From Tetrahymena elliotti 4EA (lineage: Eukaryota; Ciliophora; Oligohymenophorea; Hymenostomatida; Tetrahymenidae), in the NCBI GenBank assembly GCA_000231825.2, contig JH720316.1, forward strand, positions 502,919 to 566,918: DNA of 64,000 nucleotides. Direction: 5' to 3'. The notes under the pieces were generated by a model. It saw nothing but the letters and a program-made list of their open reading frames with translations. It ran no database searches and was not told the origin of the DNA. Below are positions 13,064 to 29,580 of this stretch, piece by piece. Numbering within the stretch: the stretch's first letter is position 1; each line of letters starts with the position of its first letter. The position numbers and the translations under genes are program-made.

Positions 13064-15806
13064 TCAGACAGCCTTAAAGTCTATAAAGGCTAATTTGTAT
13101 GTAGTGTCATAATATTTTTCATGGTCACCAGGTCTAAAGTGGTGAGATCTTAAATCTTTAGCAAGTTCAGGATTTAATCTTGAGGGTTAGCATTAATATC
13201 TACCAATATCTTGCATAGTGGTGGTATACTCGTTATTCATGGTACCATAATCGAAATGGTTACTTCTTAAGTCTTTAATTAAGTTAGGATCCAACTTGCT
13301 TTAGCTTGATTCTTTTGTTTTATCATTGAAAGTCTTTTTCATTTCACTAATCATTTCAGGTTAGTCTGTACCGAATTAGTAATGATGTCTTCTCAAGTCA
13401 GCTTGAACTTCCTTTTCAAGTGCAGAAGGGACTTGATTACCAAAGTTAACAAAGCTTTTGACATAAAAATTAAATTAATTTAAAGGGACATTATTTTATA
13501 AAAGTAATACTTTTTCTAAGCTTCAGATTTGAATTAATCATCTATTTTATCTGAACCAAATACGATGTGAGAACCTCTATCTGCTCTATCATTTCTAGTT
13601 GCTTCAGATTTTTATGCTGATTTTGCTTCAAAGTTTTATTTATAGTTGGAAACGTAATGTTGAACAGGGTTGGTACCTCCAAATCCTTCTAAATTAAAAT
13701 GAGAACGATAAAGATATGACATATCAGGTTATTTAGTAAGTGAATTTTTGTCAAAATCTTTAAACTTTGCTGCTGCTTCAGAAGTGTAATTTTGAGCATC
13801 ATTACCAAGTTTGAAATGTTCAGCTTCACATTTATTTATTTAAAAATTGTTAATTTAATTGTTTAAATGAAAATCATTTCAATAAAATTTTTATTGAAAA
13901 TGTTTAAAATAAATGTTACTAAATAAATTCCAATTTCAATTAGCAAAAAAATTATTTCAATTATGAAAAAGTCAAATAACTTAATCGAAATTTATTAACA
14001 TTAGATCAAGATTTTTGAATTAGAAATGAAGAGATAAAAATTTCTCCAAGTCAAATAAAAGAAATAAAATTTATCCATCTTGAAAATTTAAATTAAAAAT
14101 AAATTTCATTTAAATTATCATTTTTTAAATCAAATATTTAAACAAAAGAAAAACATTTAAAATTGAGAAAATTTTGAAATAAATTGATATGAAAATTGTT
14201 TGTTTGATAAATAGATTTTATCTGTAAGGATAATTTTAATGGAAAACTTTTTTTAAGGAATGTTTATTAGAAGATAGTATTTATTGAAATAAATATAAAT
14301 AAATGAATAAATAATACCTCTCAAATCTTTGGAAAGAGCCTTGATTTTTTCAGGGTCATGTTAATGCATTTATTTGCCTTGATAGGTTTTGGAGGTGGTG
14401 GTTTCATAGAGATTGGGGTCTTCTCCCAATGTGAAATGAGATTTTTTTAATCCTAAATCAACTTAGGTTCTAAAGGCTTGAGGTTTATTGTTAAATTCAG
14501 ACATAGCTTCAGATGTGAACTAGGGATTATTGTTACCCATGACCAAGTTTGTTTTACGTAAATCAACAATTTACTACATAATTTCTTCTTTACTTTTTCC
14601 TTGTTTTAAGAATTGAGGATCATAGGATTTATTAAAGTTCTCATTGTACATAGAAGAATGATAATTGCTCTTATCTCCAAAATCATGATTATGCTTTCTC
14701 AAAAAATTGATTTGTTCTTTTCTATCTTTCAATGTTTCAGGATCAATTTATTTTTAGTCATAATTTAACTTGTAGTCAGACAAAACTTTATCATTATAGT
14801 GTCCTTTTTATAATATTAAATAAAATTAATAATCATTTTTACCAAAAACTCTTTAATTCAAAGCAAAATTATTATTTTGTTGAGAAAATGTTTGGGTAAA
14901 TAAGGAATATGCTTGCTTGCTAGTTTGCTCAATGGCTTGATTGATTGACTAATTTTGAATTAATTAAATTAACTTTAGTATTGTAAGCCATTAAAATTTT
15001 ACAACTGCTATTTAATTAATTAAGATTTTATATTAATAGAATTATATGAATAGATTTGCTTTATTCAACCAATTAATGCATATTTATTTTTAAGCAACAA
15101 TTATTCAAAATCTTCAAGCTAAGGAGGAAATTATCATTTTATTTACAAATTAAGCTTCTTGACTGAACTATAAAATAATTTTTTTGCTTCTGCTCTTTAA
15201 ATATAATAATTAGCTTGAAATAGTTCATAATACCTAGATTAAAATGATGAGATCTAAGGTCATTTTTAGTTTCAACTGAAAGTTGAGAAACTTAAGGATT
15301 AACTGGTTTTATAAATGACTGAGCAGCAGTTGAAACAAACAATTTATTTGGATCATCAGTTCCCAAAAGGTAATGAGTTGATCTTAAGTCATTTCTTAAT
15401 TTAAGCATTTCTTACTTGGTTTTTTCAGCCTATTCTAAATCATACCATTTGTAAAACTCTTTGTATCTAGTTTCATCATCAAATCCTTTAAAATTAATAT
15501 AATTTTAATGGAAAGAAATAAATAACAAAATATTTTAGATTATTTCTATCATTATTGTTGTTAAACTATTATCAATCTATAAGCTAGACTTTATTTAGAA
15601 GTTAAATAGACAAACAACGTTCATTCTTTAACTAAATAATATCTAAATATTTGTCCTCATTCTCTAAAATATTATTTTAATAAAATAAAACCTTCTCTAA
15701 ATCCTAAATCGAAGTGAGCCTTTCTCAGTTCTTTGGAAAGCTCTTAACGCTGCTCTCTCTAAATTTCCTGCTTACTTTTATGTGGTTACTAAGGAATTTC
15801 AGTCAT
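13064..15806 (-). CDS. Protein of about twelve LRxxHFxxG repeats, probably cytoskeletal or ciliary
   Basis: Five exons: 15692-15806, 15234-15485, 14318-14803, 13511-13823, 13064-13454; 518 residues, all splice phases consistent. A motif of the form (D)LRxxHFxxG recurs about twelve times every 35-50 residues: ELRKAHFDLG, DLRSTHYLLG, DLRSHHFNLG, FLRKHNHDFG, DLRKTNLVMG, GLKKSHFTLG, DLRAEHFKLG, LYRSHFNLEG, RGSHIVFG, DLRRHHYQFG, DLRSNHFDYG and DLRSHHFRPG. Between motifs lie charged, helical linkers often carrying Y and F. There is no signal peptide or membrane span. Regularly spaced short motifs of this kind are typical of proteins lying along microtubules, including ciliary inner-lumen proteins; that assignment is inference and I cannot name the family. 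Three introns interrupt or abut a repeat motif, which supports the joins because each splice restores it exactly. Confidence 0.85.
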
Positions 15807-17353
15807 AATTTATTTATCTACTTACTAATTCAGAATTTATTTTCTAACTATTAATTACTTTATATTACTTTATAATCAATCAATTATTGAAATAATATTT
15901 TGGCAAGTCTTAATCTTTATCTATGTCTTTTATTCATTATCAAACAATCTATTTATTATCAATTACTTAAGCTACTCCATATATGAAAAATTAAAAATAA
16001 TATTTAAAAATCAAATAAATTCTTCAAAATAGAAAATATTATCTTAAAATAAACTTTCTTTTAAATTTAAATGGAAATTATTTTAATTTTATTTCAATAA
16101 AAATCTTAAAAAAATAAAGAACTGATTGACTTGTTTTGTTTTTATTGTTCAAAATTTTAATTTTTTAATTGTTTAAAAATGATTTTGCATTTTAATTTGA
16201 AAAAATGAATGGAAATAAAAGTAAATTTGAGGGAAGTATGACAAATATGCAAAGAAAGTAATAAATGAATGAATGATAGCTATAATAATAGTAAGAAGAG
16301 TGACATATAATTATTACATTTGAGGGAGATACAAGGAAAAGAATAAAAAATATGAAACAATAAAAAAGAATGTAATTGAATTTGTTTATTATGCATGTTG
16401 ATGAGTGTATGTATGTAATTTTAATGATATATGTATGTATTTAACTAGTTAAGAATCAGGTTTTGCAAAGAGTAGCTCAGACAGCTATGAGATTTATTGC
16501 TATAAGATAATTATAATGCGTTTTTAGTTTAAATCTTTAATCTTAGTGGAGTATTTGTGGTGTTTTTTGGTTAAGGAAACATTAAGATTTTTAATAAGTA
16601 AATTTGTTCGTTAAGTAAATGATAGATAGAGACTTATTGAGTTTAGTATTGGCTTGATTGCTTTAAGGCTTTCTTTAGTTTGTTCAAGCGATTATTCAGT
16701 AGAATCATTAAAAAAGTTTTTATCAAAAAATTAATAAAAAAAGCAACTTGTAATCATTAAAAAGTAAGTAGGTAGATAGATAGATAGGTAGGTATATCAT
16801 AAGATTATCTATTTAGTTGTTATTTTGTTATTGTTGATAATAATAAATCAATTAAAAAACCATCTTTTGATAGATAAATTTGATTTCACCAAATAATCTC
16901 TTTTTTCTCTCACTCAAATTATGCTTCCTAATTAACTAACTTATTAACTTCACTTCATGAAAAAGCAACTAATTCCTAATTAAATTATTATTTATCCTTC
17001 TCAGAGCTGTTTTTTGCGATTAACCTTTATGCATTCAAATAATGTGCTGTTTGTGTTGATATGCTATTGATCGATTGATTGCTTGCTTATTGCACCTAAA
17101 TGAACTCTTGATAATAACTATTTGGCGTTTATAAGTAAGTAGATAGCTTGCTGGCTAGCTAAGTAAGGCAGGTAATTTTGTAAATATATTCATTTTTTGC
17201 TTTCACTCACTCTCTCTCATTCTTTAGTATTATACGTTTGTATTTTGTATTAATGTATAATTGTTTTTTGCAGTGTTTATAGCTTAGTTTAAGTATTAGA
17301 TATTGATGATATATGGTGTAAAATTGTATAAATTGGTTATTTATACTGCTACC
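15807..17353. other. AT-rich intergenic region
   Basis: Separates the promoter side of the LRxxHF-repeat gene from the 3' end of the PKA gene. No coding frame with recognisable features; a few short simple repeats of the GTAGATAGATAG type near 16770 only. Confidence 0.6.
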
Positions 17354-21141
<3,788 letters not shown>

Positions 21142-24131
21142 TTTTTATTAGCTTTACAAATCTATTAATAAAAATCTGTTTTGTTATTTTTTTTCTTTTT
21201 CTTCTTATTATCTTTTAATTTGTTTTATTTATTTATTATTATTATTGTCATTAATATTAGAGATACATCCATACAAGCATACAAACAAGCAAGCAAGCAA
21301 ATAATCAAACAAATAATCAAAATATAAATAAATTAATAAATAAACCTTCTTATTTACTTTCTTTTCTGATTTTATTATTTAATTTCCAATTTTTCATTCA
21401 TTTTGCCAAATTCACTGCATAAATTTCTAAATACGCTAATAATTATAAAAGTTATTTATTTATTTATTTCTTCAGAATACTGTCAAAAAATAAATAACAA
21501 ATCGGTCAATCAATAAAAAAGGAGATTCATTCATTATAATTGACTAATCAATCAATCAGTCTAATTAATTATCTCAATAAAATAATGAATAAATGATTAT
21601 TATTTTTTAAATACCCTTCAAACCATCATCACCTTTTCTCTAAAATAAAAGTTCTCATTCTCAACACAAATGACTGCTTTTCACTTTCACCATTTTGCTT
21701 CGCATGATTTTTAGCTAGTTAATAATTGAAAGCTAATTAATCCCGGTCCTCAATCTGCCGATTTAGACAGAGAAGTTAAAAGTAGTTTGTTTCACTGTTT
21801 TCTTTTTCAAATTATATTTTTAAAAAATTGCATTAATAGCTGACTTTAAATTTTAATTGCTATTTCTTAAAATATCATTCCTTCTTTATACTATTCTATC
21901 AAATGTATTTATTTTTGCAATAAATTTTTATTTCAGACAATAAATTATTAACAAGTAAACAATTCAATTAAAACCATTTTTCCTTCCAATGAACTTTAAA
22001 TTAAAAATAACCATTTTATTGAATCATTCAAATTACCTTCGTTATCTACAAATTATTTTAAGCAAGAATAAAGCTAAATAAATAGATGCAGATTTGTATT
22101 TTAAAAATAAATTACTTCAGTAAGTAGTTTGGCCAGAAATTGAGAACTGACATTCTATCTCTCTTTTTTACACAAAATATATTAAAATACTCAAATTTAA
22201 GCTTTTTTCTCTTAAAAAATTAGATTCTAAATTGAAATCTAAAATTATTTTTAAAAACATAAATTAAATTAGTCATATTGACAGAAGCTTTTTTATTTAT
22301 TTTTTGTTAAAAAGTAATTTATTGATTGATTGATTGCTTTGGTTAATTTATTTTAAATTTTATTGTCTAAATTTTGAACCAGTCGTCCCTGTATGATTGT
22401 CTAATTTGATGTATTTTGATAGTAAAATTAAAAAATAAATAAAATCTAATTTTATTACTAACAATAGCCGCTTAGCAGACCTTACTGACGTATGCTTTCA
22501 AGAAACTTCAATTTTAAGAACTTAATTTTCAATTCCTTTGTCATTTATTTAAATTGTTATTTTCTCAATCTGCTACTAGCATAACTCATAACAATACAAA
22601 ATTTCTAAAAGATAATATTTACATTCAAAATATTTTCTATAGTACCAACTCATCTTCAAAATATACGTATGGTAAATTTAATCATATAATTTTTTTATTG
22701 TTAAGCAAATTATAAAAAGCAATCAAAAAAAGTTAGGAAATTATATGATTATTTGGTTTTTTTTGCCAATATCTTAGAAATATCTTATAGAAATACAAGC
22801 ATGAAATTAAAGCAAATAATTGTTACATCGATAATCGTTGAAAATTAATGAATCAAAATTCATCATAGCTTTTACTCACAAAAATTTTATGAAATCAAAT
22901 AAAATGAAAATAAATTAATCTAATGATGTTAAAAAACATCTTATAACTTACATAGTATTATTAACTAATTATACCTAAAAAATACAATTATTATCAATTT
23001 ATATATTCAGTTTTCTCTAAATTACCACCAAACTTATGAAAACCTGTTTCTGAAAATGGCTCTACTCCTAAATAAGATTTAAATAAAATAAGTCAAATTC
23101 TGCCTTTCTTTATAAACTAAAATTATTTATAATTAAAAATGTGTTTAATTTTAATATTCAAACCTTATTAGATTATGTGGTTTCTCATTTTTAAGTAAGT
23201 TCATTATTTTACCTCCCTTTTTTCTAACAAAAATATTTTTTGAAAGGATAAGGTTGATTTCAATAAAAAATGAGCATATGAATTCAACAAATTAGAGTAG
23301 GTGTGTAGTATTTAAAAAATAAGATTGATGAAAATAAAAAAATATATTTATTTTAGATGGCATAAAATAGTTATTGGGAGTAAATAAAATAAAGAAGAAA
23401 ATAAAATTAATGATAATTATTGAATTAAAATAACTGATATAGTTTTATCTTAATAGTGTTACTATCTACTCATAAATCATAATTAACTTTAACAATTTTT
23501 ATTAAGGAATGATTTTATAATGATTGAAATGGGGATAGCTTCAATTTTAAGTTTGTATATTTCTAAAAAAATAAATTTTAGTACATTTTTAATGTTTATT
23601 TTAATTTTTTGTTTGCAGAGATTATAAAAATACTTTAAAATAAATTTAATGTCAGCAATAAAAGCAAAGAAGATAAAATTTAGTGTGTTATCTAAGAAAG
23701 TGTTAAAAAATTAAGATATTATTTGATATTGTTAGTTAGTTGTGCTTGCTGATTAGATATTTACATATTCTATGCATTTTTTTAACTAGATCAAAAATTA
23801 AATTAATTTTTAACCAAATTGAGATAAGCAAACAAACCAAAAGCAAATACTTATAGAAGGAAACAAACAAACAAGTAAAAAAAAGAGTTTTGTGAATAGA
23901 TATCTAACTACTTCTTACTTAATTGAAGAAAAAATTAAGGATATGAGAAAAGTAAAAATAAGAGCAGACTCACTTATAAGAGTGGATACATTTACATATA
24001 TTGTGCATAATTAATTCAAACAAGCTAAATGTTAGCAATAAATTATATTTAAATTATTAATTGTGCAATCTTTTGGATTACTTTTTTACATTTAAATGAA
24101 GCAATTATAATTATGAATTTATTTTCGATTA
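21142..24131. other. AT-rich intergenic region
   Basis: About 3 kb upstream of the PKA start and downstream of the Rab gene. Mostly A/T tracts and simple TTTA, AAGC and GATT runs. Slightly less AT-rich patches at 21660-21780 and 22380-22510 were read on both strands for tRNA or snRNA features without success. One tiny spliced ORF near 22994-23188 is listed separately. Confidence 0.55.
22994..23188 (-). CDS. Possible 32-residue spliced mini-protein
   Basis: Two candidate exons, 23164-23188 and 22994-23067, joined at phase 1 by an intron (GTTTGA...TTTAG), would encode MRNHIIQQG followed by VEPFSETGFHKFGGN and ending EYIN before TGA. The second exon has balanced composition unlike its surroundings. 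The product is very short, no family is recognised, and the segment could instead be the remnant or last exon of something larger. An in-frame TGA lies just upstream of the ATG. Confidence 0.22.
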
Positions 24132-24890
24132 TCAAATTTGGCAACATCCTAAGTTTACTTTATTTTGCTTTTTACCTTGTTAGTTAGAACTACCGAGAGA
24201 TATGTTTTCATTTGTTTGGGCTGGTTATTAAGAGTTATTCGTGGTAGCTGAAGTATTAGAAGCTGATGATTAGGCTCTTGAAGAGCTTTCAGATGTTGAT
24301 GATGATGATCCAGTACCTTTTTTACTATTGGTTGGACGCTTCTTCTTTTCAGCTAATTTGGCATCCTTTTTAGACATTAATCTCTTTGAAATAGCAAGAA
24401 AAGCATGCTCAATTTAATCTGATGTCTTGGCTGATGTCTCATAAAAATCCATGTGCTTTTTTTCTGCATATTCAGAAACCATATTAGTTTCAACCTAGCG
24501 CTAATCTGCAAGATCACTCTTATTACCTAAAAGAAGGAGTTCAACATCTTTTTCAGCATAACTTTCAACTTCATTCAACCAAAAACGTTCAATATCTTCA
24601 AAAGAAGTAGAGTTAGTAATATCATAAACAAGGACAATTCCGTCTGCTCCTTTGTAATATGCATTAGTAATTGTACGGAATCTTTCTTGGCCTGCAGTAT
24701 CCCAAATTTATAATTTGACCTTTCTACCATCAATGTTTAAAGTCTTGAATCTAAAATCTACACCAATTGTTGTTAAATATGATTCGCTAAATTGATCATC
24801 GCTAAAACGCAAGAGGACTGAAGACTTTCCAACGCTTGAATTACCAATAATTACCAACTTAATCAAGTAGTCGTATTCTCTGTTAGCCAT
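24132..24890 (-). CDS. Rab-family small GTPase (Rab1-like) with extended C-tail
   Basis: Single exon, 252 residues. All five G motifs are present: GNSSVGKS (16-23), switch I with TTIGVDF, WDTAGQE, GNKSD and TSAK. The sequence [13 protein letters not shown] is close to the Rab1/Rab8/Rab35 group, which acts in ER-Golgi and post-Golgi traffic. After the GTPase core there is an unusually long tail of about 75 residues: a basic KKK patch, then a run rich in S, T, N and Q. The end, LGCCQI, carries two cysteines suitable for geranylgeranylation, so the protein should be membrane-attached through a Rab escort protein and GGTase II. Typical Rabs have 200-220 residues, so the extension is the odd part. 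The ATG at 24890 begins [11 protein letters not shown], the normal Rab start, and glutamines are partly encoded by TAA and TAG. Confidence 0.95.
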
Positions 24891-27134
24891 TTAACCTATT
24901 AATTTTTTTTTATTGCTGCTCCTTTTTTAGCTTTTTTAATTGAAATTTATAAATTTAAGATTTAATTTTTTGATTTACTTTTTCAGTATCAAAAAAGCCC
25001 TCTTCTTGCACTTGTCCTTAGAACTACTAATGTTTTTTCAAATTAATTGTTGTGTGAATGATTAAAAAATCAATTAATCACTTATATTTATCAATGAGAA
25101 GTCTTATGATTTTTACTTTTCTATTGTTTTATTCTTTTAACGTTTATCATTCATCTTATTAGCAGTCTGTTCATCTGTCTGATTCAACTCATGTATTCCC
25201 TCATTCCCTCTTTATTTCTTATAACCCAAATTTTGAATTCTTAAAAATCAATTGAATTAAATTTAATATTTAGTTAGGTCAATCAATCTATCAATTCTTA
25301 CTTTTTCTGGCATGTATCTTTCTAAATTATCACTTGTTAAATTCTGGTCTTTACCATTTTGTAATTAAAACAGTCTGTTTAAAGTTAAATCTTGGAGTTT
25401 TATTCTATTTGATAAATACTCCATAGATAAAACTCCATTTTAATTCTATTAAAATAGACATTAATTTAATAAAGGCTTTTCCACATTTCGTTAATTTGTT
25501 GAAAAAGAAGTCCAGTCATCTTTAAATAGATATTCTTAAAAAGTTTAATAAATTATCTAATTTAATCTGTTAAGAAATAGAAATAATAAACCTTACTTTG
25601 TTTGTGCAAGTATTCTATTTTAATATAATTTTTATTGCTATTGTTGTAGCATATTATAAAACTAAATATTTTTCAGTTTCAAATTTAAAGCTTCATTTAA
25701 GTCAAAATTAACTTTAGAAAAATAAATCAAATAATAAATTGTTTCAAAGAGCTGAATTAATAATTACTAGAATGAAATCTACTCCTTCCTTATCAATCAA
25801 GCTAGTTAAAAATTTCTTATTCAAAGAAGATTCTATCTCTCCTCTAGTTCAAAGGGCTGCTAAAATTGTTTTATTTTTGCATAAAATTAATCTAAGACAA
25901 ACATTTTTTCTGAGTAGTTTGTTTTCTTTATCATTTATCAGAAAAAAACTAGTTATATTACTGTGAAGATTCTAGTTATTATTATTAACAGCTCTAGCAA
26001 TATTTATTTTATTAGATTATATTAATAAATACTTAATTTTAGTTACTTTTTTTATTTAATTTTTTAAGAACCTTTTATTGAAGGTATATTATTTTAAGGT
26101 TTATTTTTAAATTTTTACGACTTACTTAAAAATTGATGGAGATTGTAGAGAGAAGAGAAGATAATCTAAATTACAAAAATATTTTATGACTTTATCTATA
26201 TGCTATGTTATTTAAATTTCTATCTTATTTTTTTTACTAAGAGGGCTGAAAGGTTAATTCTAATAAAGTAATAGTCATTTTAAAAATAACAATAATCCCT
26301 CTATTAGTTTGTCTGATCGATTTCCAAGAAATTGAATATTTTTTAGAAGCTTTGAAATATTTTTCTGATTTCTCAAGAAACTCATCCAAATTTGTCCAAC
26401 TTAGTGAAAAATTTATTAAAAACTAATCAACTATTAAAAATAACTCTTAAATTTTTAAAAAATCATTAAATAAAAATGCTGATCTAAAATAATTAATAAT
26501 AATAGGGTATGAGAAAAAAAATTGATGGACATCTTAATTTGATATATTTTAATAAAATAATTTATGTTTTTTTTTTTACACCCCAGCAGGCAAGTAATGT
26601 AATTTTTCATTAGCATATGAAGAAACTACATTATATTATTTATAAAAATAAGAAAAATAGCTCATGCTAATTCACAATATTATATTTCGTTGAATAGCTC
26701 TAATTCTTTATTGTATTTTTTATAAAAATTGGAATTTAAAAAATTGGGTTTAATTTTACTATTTACCAAATAAATAAATAAATGAGAGTAGAAAATAAAT
26801 AGTTAATTTAATTTTATAAACAGTTGATAAAAATAACAAAATTTAATACATATTTTCAAAAAGATAAAAACTCTTTCATAAATTTAAATTTATTTCTTAC
26901 AATTCTTAATTAAAGTAAGATTTTATGAATAGTACAAACAAATGGCTAATATAAAAATAATATTTATAGCTAATATAAGAATAGTATTTATTTACTAAAA
27001 TAAGAGTAATATTTATTTACTCATTAAGAATAATATTTTATTTACAGGTTTTTTATTTGAAGGGTTATTGCTAAATTAATAATATTTTTTGATAGTTAAT
27101 TTTTTGGAAGCTTGCATTTTATTTATTTTTTTTT
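24891..27134. other. AT-rich intergenic region
   Basis: Upstream of the Rab gene and downstream of the divergent kinase. A 75-codon frame at 25739-25966 on the plus strand lacks an ATG start and coding character. Imperfect repeats of AATATTTATTTACT occur near 26980-27050. Nothing else supportable. Confidence 0.6.
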
Positions 27135-29580
27135 TCAATAAAATCTTAAAGGTGTATTAAAAGGGCGTAATTAACTTGGACTAAATTGATAATTTTATTT
27201 TTCAGGCAAAAAAAATATGTTTTCCTGCTATTTCTATAGTGATTGATATTCTTATTAAATTTATTATTTTTTCGTAAATGATGGCTATTGGATTATGTTA
27301 ACTAATCTTCTTTAAATTTAAAATTTTTCTTTTGATTTGATTAATTATGATTTATTGGTACTATTTATTGAAGAAGATTTTGGTGATTTTAATTCATCTA
27401 TTGAACTCAGATGACTCAAAGATTTTTTGTCCAAATTACTATTTGATTAAAATGGATTAAGATCATTGAGTGAAGGAAATAAAGCATTTTTTTAACTATT
27501 TTTAGTAGATAGTTAAGCCTAGCCACCCATATTATTTTAAGATTAGATAATACTTGGAAATTTAAGTACAAATTTATTTTCTAAATTACTACTATTACTA
27601 GTTGGAGTTTATAATAACGAAGCTTGGGAGGAATGGTTTGATATTCTTTCTCTTTAAAAAGGTTTAGTCTAAATCTTTAAATTCTATCTTGAATTCATAA
27701 AGGCTTATTATTAGGAAGGATAAACTCTTGCTGATTGTAGCAGAGACTATGTAGGTTCTAATATTTTGTTTACTTTCTCATCAGAATCTAACATTTGATT
27801 CTAACTAAAGGTAGAGATAGGTTTTATTTAAAGTTTTACTTTACTCTTCTCCACTTTTAGAATTTTAGCTTAATCTCTTTACAAGTCAAATTCTTATTGA
27901 TCTTACTATTTTAATTTTTTAGGATCTAACTAATTTTGTTGTTGCTTATTATGCTTATCTTCTTGTTCTTCTTCTTTTTTATGATCATTAAGATTTTCTT
28001 ATTGTTTTTAATTTAAGTTATCAGTTGGTTTATTCTTTTGATTCTTAAGCATTTTTAGAGTTTTAACTAAGTCTTCTACTGTTAGTCTATCATCTGGTTC
28101 ATATTACATCATTTTTTTAATAATAGAATTATTGAACTCTTCGTAGTAAGGATTTAAATATTTATCATAATTATGGGGAGATATTTTATCTTTAAGAATC
28201 CATTTTTAAGTTATGTCTACCCCAGTTAATTGCAAAAAAACAACACCAAGACTGTAAATATCACTCTAAAATATTTTATTTTATTAATCATTTTAATTTA
28301 TTTTACAAAATATCTTTCAAGTTTTCAAAAAAAATGGAGTTTATTTAAGTTTTTGATTTAAATTAACTTAAGATTTTTTATAGTTAAACATAAATAAATA
28401 AATTACAGGCTTTGATACTTTTAGAGTATTTCTAGAGATCATAAACTAATATTATTCTGGAGATGAGTAGGTTACAGTACAACCTATCTAATTTGTTATA
28501 TTAATAAAAAAATTAAGAAATAAATTATCAATTAATTCAAATTAAATCGACATAAGATAATGAGTAAATAAGCTAGTAGATAAATAAATACAAATCTTTA
28601 AGTGTGTTATTTGTTTTCTGATATTACTTTAGAAACGCCTAAGTCAGCGTATTTCCACTTTAAATCAAATCCAAGAAGGATGTTAGCAGGTTTAATATCA
28701 AGATGAAGAATATTTTTGTTGTGAAGCTCTTACAATCCTTTAGAGAGCTGAAGACATAATGAATATAAATTAGAGTGAGTTAAAAGCTTAGTTGAGCTAA
28801 TCTTTTTGGTGATATAATTCTTTAAATCATCTATTTATTTAATTTTTAATTTAATTCAGTAAATTTATAATTTTATTAAGATTGTATGTAATGTTAGTTA
28901 GAACGAACTTATTTTAAATTAATTTTTATGCTTGCATTTTTTCACAACAAATATTTATCAAATAGCACCACTTTTTCAATGTCTTTTGGTGATTCATAAA
29001 ATAAAATTGTTTAAAGAATTTAAAATAAATGCTTACAAACACATCTTTCCATGACCAAAATTTGGTAGTTGATTGAATTAATTTACTCATTTAAGCATTA
29101 GTAAACTTTCGTCAGGTAATTAGAGTTAAATTTTTTTAAGATATCAAATTCCCTTTAATTACTCTAAAATTGATCAAGATTTTCGTACTTCATTAATTTA
29201 ACTGCTAGGTGATCATTCCACTCACAGCAAGCCCTCAAGACAATTCCACTCCCTCCCATTCCAAGTAGACCATTTTCAATAATGATACCCTATTTTTCTA
29301 AATACTTTACAGCGTTTTCAATATAATCTAAAGGTTGATTTATTTTTTAGCTCAGTTTCATCATTCCTTGTTGATTGATTTATCTCTCTTTGTTTGTTTG
29401 TTATTAAAGAATTTCATATTAATTTTTATATGAAGTAAAATAAAAATAGTTTTTTTAAAAAGTAAGATAAAGTGTTTTCAGTTTACCTTTTAGTTTTGAC
29501 CATAATTCAGGATTTTGAGCTACTTTGTCAGTTTATGTTTCAAGCTATAAAGCCTAAGGTTTAGCAGATGATGATCCCAT
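27135..29580 (-). CDS. Divergent Ser/Thr protein kinase, probably N-myristoylated
   Basis: Five exons: 29487-29580, 29037-29366, 28628-28830, 28407-28487, 27135-28265; 612 residues. It starts MGSSSAK, a good N-myristoylation signal (Gly2, Ser near position 6), suggesting membrane anchoring. Kinase features: glycine loop GMGGSGIV, AVKLM (beta-3 Lys), catalytic loop HLDIKPANILL (Arg of HRD replaced by Leu, Asp kept), ADLG in place of DFG, SPEQY for APE, and SDIYSLG. The loss of the HRD Arg suggests it does not need activation-loop phosphorylation; activity is plausible because Lys, Asp and DLG Asp remain. The C-terminal half is a long Q/N/K/S-rich tail with no domain. Lineage-specific kinases of this type are numerous in ciliates. 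I cannot assign substrate or subfamily. Confidence 0.87.

Noticed and set aside
21720..21790. Possible structured RNA in a less AT-rich patch
   Set aside because: No recognised RNA motif or convincing stem set; left as intergenic.
22380..22510. Possible tRNA or small RNA (GGTTCAAAAT-like wording on the minus strand)
   Set aside because: No cloverleaf could be folded: the T-arm and acceptor stems do not pair.
25739..25966. Plus-strand 75-codon frame
   Set aside because: No ATG at its start, ends at TGA in AT-rich spacer, no splice partners or family resemblance.
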